Shown here piece after piece: positions 6,701 to 9,803 of a stretch of 9,803 nucleotides of DNA (positions are counted from its first letter, which is position 1; each line of letters begins with the position of its first letter). Source of the stretch: LMUY01 sp964246185 (GTDB lineage: Bacteria > Pseudomonadota > Alphaproteobacteria > Acetobacterales > Acetobacteraceae). A program made the translations under genes and the position numbers. Where the stretch lies: contig CAXTPP010000127.1 in the NCBI GenBank assembly GCA_964246185.1, positions 1-9,803 on the forward strand, in the 5' to 3' direction. The notes under the pieces are model-generated. The model was not told the DNA's origin, made no database searches, and saw only the letters and a program-made list of their open reading frames with translations.

Positions 6701-7273
6701 CAGGCGATCTACGGCTACTGGAAGGCCGCCGGTCAGGGCAACGACCTGATCGTGTTCGACCAGGACGGCACGACCGAGCTGGCCCGCTTCGCCCTGCCCC
6801 GGCAGCCGAAGGAGGATGGCGAATGCATCGCTGACTTCTTCCGCGACGTGGACGACGCCGAGCGCGACGTGATCGGGCTGCAGGTGGTGACGGTGGGCCA
6901 GAAGGCGTCCGACACGGCGCGAATCTGGTTCGAGGACAACCGCTACCAGGACTACCTCTATCTGCACGGCCTGTCGGTGGAGATGGCGGAGGCGATGGCG
7001 GAGTACACCCACAAGCGCATCCGCGCCGAGTGCGGCTTCGCGTCCGAGGATGACCGCGACATGGACAAGATGCTGTCCCAGTCCTACCGCGGCAGCCGCT
7101 ACAGCTTCGGCTACCCAGCCTGCCCCAAGCTGGAGGACCAGGCGCCGTTGCTGGCCTTGCTGGGAGCGGAGCGCATCGGCGTGGAGATCAGCGACGAGTG
7201 GCAGCTCCACCCGGAGCAGAGCACGAGCGCCATCGTGGTGCTGAATCCAAAGGCAAAGTATTTCTCGGTGTGA
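3788..7273 (+). CDS. metH: Methionine synthase, cobalamin-dependent
   Basis: 1161 residues, slightly shorter than E. coli MetH (1227). MetH transfers a methyl group from 5-methyltetrahydrofolate through cobalamin to homocysteine, in the cytoplasm. All modules are visible. The homocysteine domain (about 1-320) has the zinc cysteines C224 and C290/C291 (GGCCGT). The pterin domain (about 340-600) opens with FSIGERCNANGSK. A cap domain follows (about 630-715, INEILLDGMKVVGELFGAGKM). The B12 domain (about 720-860) has DVHDIG (730-735), with H732 as lower cobalt ligand. The reactivation domain (about 890-1161) has RGSRYSFGYPACP (1101-1113), the SAM-binding signature. The start is the ATG overlapping the upstream stop (ATGA); the frame stays open further left, but homology begins at RVLLCDGGMG. 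Regulation is probably through the ArsR-fusion protein encoded before it. No metF lies between regulator and metH. Confidence 0.97.
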   Translation: MTRPHLLDALRDRVLLCDGGMGSRVQALTLDVERDYWDRENCTEVLNLSRPDLVREIHRGYYAAGADMVETNSFGGSPITLAEFDLQDRTHEINKLAGELAREAADSFGDGRHRWVLGSIGPGTKLPSLGNIAYDPLEQALAEQSAGLIAGGVDAILIETCQDTLQIKAAVNGAKIARAAAGKDTPIFVQVTVETTGTLLVGPDIAAAATVVHALDVPLIGLNCATGPQEMAEHVRWLAANWPGLLSIQPNAGLPELVNGATHYPLGAAEMASWVERFVLEDGLNLVGGCCGTSVPHIEALDAMLRRLGEHRPAPVARSHHWVPSVASLYGQTPLRQENSYFSIGERCNANGSKRWRELQERGDWDAAVSVGREQVTEGSNSLDVCTAFVGRDEVAEMNEVITRFTSSVNAPLVIDSTETRVLESALKLHGGKPIINSINLEDGEAHAAARLVLAKKFGAAVIAGTIDEAGMAKTAERKLEIAERLVAFCCGQHGLPQSDLMIDPLALVVTTGNEDERKLALWTLQGIQAIHDKFPDVQIVLGLSNVSFGLNAAARVVLNSVFLDMAVKAGMTAAIVHVSKIRPLHQIAPEEVQVAEDLLLDRRREGYDPLHRMLELFTDRKLADAAKKTRAETVESRLKDRIVDGDRKGLSDELDEAMRTLPPLTIINEILLDGMKVVGELFGAGKMQLPFVLQSAETMKAAVAHLEPFMEKAVGQEKGTIVLATVKGDVHDIGKNLVDIILTNNGYRVVNLGIKVTLADMVAAAKQHHAHAIGMSGLLVKSTVVMRENLEEMTRQGLDIPVMLGGAALTRNYVEDDCVQSYACGRVVYARDAFDGLHLMDKVTGNGFDDYLAAIQSKRTGKTRNTKRTLGQADKAAFRPVDVAEVRARRQGLTQGVPVVQPPFWGARVLESTPKAVLPFLNERSLYQFQWGFRKQGRTLEDFLGWAKQELRPVMKRMFALCEADAILRPQAIYGYWKAAGQGNDLIVFDQDGTTELARFALPRQPKEDGECIADFFRDVDDAERDVIGLQVVTVGQKASDTARIWFEDNRYQDYLYLHGLSVEMAEAMAEYTHKRIRAECGFASEDDRDMDKMLSQSYRGSRYSFGYPACPKLEDQAPLLALLGAERIGVEISDEWQLHPEQSTSAIVVLNPKAKYFSV

Positions 7274-7278
7274 AATGC

Positions 7279-7304
7279 CGGCAGCTCCGCGAAAGCAGCT
7301 GCCG
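7279..7304 (+). other. Bulged hairpin with GAAA tetraloop just after metH
   Basis: CGGCAGCT (7279-7286) pairs with AGCTGCCG (7297-7304). Inside, after a two-base CC bulge, GC-GAAA-GC forms a GNRA-capped tip. The structure begins five bases after the metH stop codon. There is no T-run after it, so it is not a standard intrinsic terminator. It may protect the 3' end or assist Rho-dependent termination. The remaining gap to 7473 shows no convincing gene. Confidence 0.5.
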
Positions 7305-7473
7305 CAAGCCTCGAACAGCCGAGTCTTGCCCATTGCTTGCCGCCCGCCCTCGCAAGTCGTAGCTGACGGCATCCCAGGCGACGGCATGTTCATCTGCCCA
7401 TGAAGCTTCCGCCTGGGCAGCCTCGGCGGAGGCGCCGGGCATCCATAAAACCGAGCGGGTCAGGATCGTAGGC

Positions 7474-9096
7474 ATGACAGCGACGGCCGAGTCTGGTTTG
7501 GCTTCACCCCCCGGCGCGCGGCCTTCAGGAGCGGATGCAGCCTCCCTGCTCGGCAGCGTCCGCCCTTCCCGCGGCAAAGCCGCGCTGGCGTGGCTGGGAA
7601 CGCCGGCGGGAGGCCTTGCCTTGCTCATCGTGGCCACTGCGCTGGCCCGCATGGTCTTTGCCGGCTCCCTCGGCCTGGGAATCGACGAGAGCTACATGGT
7701 GGCAGCGGGGCGCACCTTGCGGGGCGGCTATTTCGATCACCCGCCGATGGCTTGGTGGCTGGCCTGGGCTGGGTCGCACGTTGCAGGCAGCGAGAGTCCG
7801 ATCTTCGTGCGCCTGCCGTTCGTCCTGCTGTTTGCCGGCACCACCTGGTTGATGTTCCGCCTCACCACCATGATGTTCGGCGCGTGCGCAGGGCTTTGGG
7901 CAGCCGCCCTGCTCAACGCCTCGCCAGTTTTCGGCATCACCGACGGGGCCTGGGTGCTGCCTGACGGCCCGTTGATCACGGCGCTTCTCGGGGCGGCGGC
8001 CTGCCTGGCCGCTGCGCTGCCAGCCCAGGGGCGGGCGGCCTGGGGCTGGTGGCTCGGCGCCGGGGCTTGCGCCGGCCTGGCCCTGTTCTCGAAGTACTCC
8101 GCCGCGTTGACCATTGCTGGCGCGGTGGTGTTCCTGCTGACCGAACCAGGCGCCCGGCGCTGGCTGCGGCGGCCGCACCCCTACCTCGCCGGCCTGCTCG
8201 CGCTGGCGGTGTTCTCTCCCGTTCTGGCCTGGAACGCCAACCACGGCTGGGTTTCGCTGCTGTTCCAGGTCGGCCGTTCCGACAGTGGGCGGCTGCGCCT
8301 GTCCGGGCCGCTTTTGACCTTGCTGGGCGAAGCTCTCTTCGTCCTGCCATGGATCTGGGCGCCGCTCATGGTGTGCGCCGCGGGCGCACTTCGGCGAGGA
8401 CCGCGCGACGCGCATCGCTGGCTCCTGGCATGCCTGGCGCTGCCGCCCATCCTGGCGTTCCTCGTGATCTCCCTGCACAGTCATGTGCTGTTCCACTGGG
8501 CAGCGCCGGGTTACCTGATGCTGTTTCCGATGCTGGGCCACGCCATCGGGCGTACGCGGCGGGACAGCCGTTTCGTCCGCACGTACCTGGCCGCCACCGC
8601 CGTCGCCGTCACGGCCGGCGCCATGCTTGTCGCCAGCGAGGCACGGTTCAACTGGCTATCTGACGTGACCACGGTCGCGCCAGGCACGGACCCCGATCTC
8701 GATGCGGTGGATTGGACATCGGTGCGGACCGACCTGGCCGCCCGTGGCCTGGTCGGCAAGCCGGGGCTGGTCGTCGCATCCACCCGATGGCACGACGCCG
8801 GCAAGATCGACTACGCGCTGGGTGGCCTGGCGCGAGTGATCTGCCTCGGCGATGATCCCCGCGAGTACGGGCTGATCACCGATATGGCCGACTATGCCGG
8901 GCAAGACGTCCTGTTCGTGGCGCCGCGCGAGACCCTTGCCCGGATTCAGGCACGGTACGGGAGGTCTTTCGATGCGGTCGAGGCTCTCCCAGCGACTTTG
9001 GTGCTGCATGCTGGCCGTCCAGCGATGTCGATCCCCCTGTTCATGGGCCATCGTTTCCATTCCGGCGCCGAGGCGTCGCTTCAGCAGGCTGGCTGA
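7474..9096 (+). CDS. GT39/PMT (ArnT-like) membrane glycosyltransferase
   Basis: 540 residues. After a disordered N-terminus of about 40 residues comes a first membrane helix (46-66). The first extracytoplasmic loop carries GIDESYMVAAGR (69-80), with the D71-E72 pair at the position of the catalytic acidic residues in GT-C enzymes, and YFDHPPMAWW (86-95). Many more hydrophobic helices follow, with family-typical WNANHGWVSLLFQ and FHWAAPGYLMLFP segments. The last 150 or so residues are mostly soluble. Such enzymes transfer sugars from polyprenyl-phosphate donors to lipids or proteins at the periplasmic face; donor and acceptor here are unknown. AGGA (7462-7465) sits eight bases before ATG 7474 and fixes the start. 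No partner gene is adjacent, so it appears to be a single-gene unit. The family call is firm; calling it arnT would overreach. Confidence 0.9.
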   Translation: MTATAESGLASPPGARPSGADAASLLGSVRPSRGKAALAWLGTPAGGLALLIVATALARMVFAGSLGLGIDESYMVAAGRTLRGGYFDHPPMAWWLAWAGSHVAGSESPIFVRLPFVLLFAGTTWLMFRLTTMMFGACAGLWAAALLNASPVFGITDGAWVLPDGPLITALLGAAACLAAALPAQGRAAWGWWLGAGACAGLALFSKYSAALTIAGAVVFLLTEPGARRWLRRPHPYLAGLLALAVFSPVLAWNANHGWVSLLFQVGRSDSGRLRLSGPLLTLLGEALFVLPWIWAPLMVCAAGALRRGPRDAHRWLLACLALPPILAFLVISLHSHVLFHWAAPGYLMLFPMLGHAIGRTRRDSRFVRTYLAATAVAVTAGAMLVASEARFNWLSDVTTVAPGTDPDLDAVDWTSVRTDLAARGLVGKPGLVVASTRWHDAGKIDYALGGLARVICLGDDPREYGLITDMADYAGQDVLFVAPRETLARIQARYGRSFDAVEALPATLVLHAGRPAMSIPLFMGHRFHSGAEASLQQAG

Positions 9097-9219
9097 GAAC
9101 TCGTGTCATACCAACCCTTATACCGGTGAGCGGATTTTTTGATTTGCGATGTTGGCTAGGGATTCCGGTTTGGTCTGATCATGTGGTTCTGTGGTGGTTG
9201 ACCTGGTTGGAGGGCCACG

Positions 9220-9803
9220 ATGCCTGGCTGAGCTCTTTGTATCTCGACCGACCGGTCGGCTGGCGAGCTGCGCTGGCTGGCGCGCAGGCAGGCTGATCCA
9301 GCCGCTTCGGCCCGGATGTATGCGATTGCCGACGCGTTGGACGGCCTGTCGCGAGCAGGGGCGGCGCGGCTTGCCGGAATGGAGCGTCAGGCATTGCGCG
9401 ACGCCGTGGCGCGCTACAACGCCGAAGGTCTGGACGGCGTGCGCGACCGGCCGCGACCGGGCCGCAAGCCGCGGTTGACCGAGGACGAGCGCACGATGGT
9501 GGCCAAGCTGATCACCGACGGTCCCGATGCCGGGGCGACTGGCCTGTCAGCCTGGACGCTGGCCGACCTGTGCGCCGAGATCAAGCAGCGCTGGTCCAAG
9601 ACGCTGCATCCGGCCAGCCTGTCGCGCGTGGTCCGCAGACTTGGCTTTAGACTTGGCTTTAGACTTGGCTTTTCGCGGCGGAAAGCCAGGCAGGTGCATC
9701 CGCAAAGCGACACGAAAGCTCAGGCAGCTTTCCAAAAAGGGGGCTCCAGTGGCCTTATCGAGCGAGGACGCGGCGATTGGCGCGGGCGTGTCGGCGCCGG
9801 TAG
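9220..9803 (+). pseudogene. IS630-family transposase, N-terminal part, apparently broken
   Basis: The frame beginning at 9232 reads as an IS630 helix-turn-helix and winged-helix region: ELRWLARRQADPAASARMYAIADALDGLSRAGAARLAG, then RDAVARYNAEGLDGVRDRPRPGRKPRLTEDE, LSAWTLADLCAEI and SRRKARQVHPQSD. The expected start is ATG 9220, with GGAGGG (9209-9214) five bases ahead, but its fourth codon (9229-9231) is TGA. Bypassing it would require the poorly placed ATG at 9316, losing about 30 residues. A 12-bp unit at 9637-9672 repeats RLGF three times where related proteins have it once (from memory of the family). After an A5G5 run (9734-9743) none of the three frames resembles the DDE domain. The frame is still open at the window end. 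This is read as an inactive copy; frameshifted expression is the alternative. Confidence 0.75.
9637..9672 (+). repeat. Three perfect tandem copies of a 12-bp unit
   Basis: AGACTTGGCTTT occurs at 9637-9648, 9649-9660 and 9661-9672 without a mismatch. The unit is a multiple of three and adds RLGF to the transposase each time. Perfect identity suggests recent replication slippage. Confidence 0.97.

Larger units (their letters stand above)
9097..9803 (+). mobile_element. IS630-family insertion element, left part, boundaries not fixed
   Basis: The protein encoded from 9220 identifies the element as IS630-like. The left end must lie in 9097-9219, which holds no gene. It contains a short direct ATACC repeat (9109-9113 and 9120-9124) and a run of six T. 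IS630 elements duplicate a TA target; several TA dinucleotides are present and the terminal repeat cannot be chosen without the right end, which is outside the window or lost. Confidence 0.6.

Noticed and set aside
3494..7393. Large minus-strand frames of 595, 275 and 308 codons across metH
   Set aside because: All are mirror frames of metH caused by its strong GC third-position bias; products are His/Ala/Arg-rich without motifs.
7188..7475. Minus-strand frame starting MPTILTRSVLWMPG
   Set aside because: The composition is fairly protein-like, but it overlaps the last 86 bases of metH and shares CATG with the glycosyltransferase start. It has no Shine-Dalgarno and resembles no family I know.
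7525..8541. Minus-strand frame of 338 codons
   Set aside because: It is a shadow of the glycosyltransferase and rich in Gln, Arg, Pro and Gly with no domain.
9191..9478. Plus-strand frame of 95 codons at the start of the IS element
   Set aside because: It is out of frame with the IS630 helix-turn-helix sequence and has no family features of its own.
1..9803. CRISPR arrays, tRNA and rRNA genes, toxin-antitoxin or other defence modules
   Set aside because: Looked for on both strands; the only tandem repeat is the 12-bp unit in the transposase, and no cloverleaf or spacer pattern was seen.

Overview
The window is a visibly GC-rich stretch of bacterial chromosome or large replicon. Codons almost always end in G or C. 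Gene order and protein style fit an alphaproteobacterium, most likely Acetobacteraceae or another Rhodospirillales group; this is inferred from the sequence without a search. It has three parts.

Left part (1-2057), minus strand: two RadC-family genes lie in tandem. The upstream one (1089-1823) keeps the RadC N-terminal domain but has lost the HxH pair of the JAMM metal site. The downstream one (1-1060, cut by the window edge) keeps the full JAMM motif. Its reading frame runs past the usual RadC C-terminus into sequence that may be the end of an insertion element. The gap upstream of the pair holds a -10-like box, two sets of palindromes and a strong plus-strand terminator. The terminator may close a small RNA.

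Centre (2058-7273): a DUF488 gene and a very small CobW/G3E-like gene overlap by one base and read leftward. A 40-bp gap carrying a GACAT/ATGTC operator separates them from a rightward operon. That operon encodes an ArsR-type regulator fused to a SAM-dependent methyltransferase, then cobalamin-dependent methionine synthase MetH, overlapping by ATGA. The regulator has an SAM pocket and sits on the gene that feeds the SAM cycle, which suggests feedback control of methionine synthesis. The divergent CobW fragment and DUF488 probably share the operator. A bulged hairpin with a GAAA tetraloop follows metH directly.

Right part (7274-9803): a GT39/PMT-type membrane glycosyltransferase with its own Shine-Dalgarno, then the left portion of an IS630-family element. 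That transposase looks broken: the codon four places after a well-placed start is TGA, a 12-bp in-frame unit is present three times, and the sequence after an A5G5 run no longer resembles the DDE domain.

The most interesting points are the MPN-minus/MPN-plus RadC tandem, the P-loop-less CobW fragment coupled to DUF488 across from the ArsR-methyltransferase-metH operon, the three-half-site operator, and the candidate small RNA. No CRISPR array, tRNA, rRNA or obvious defence system was seen.
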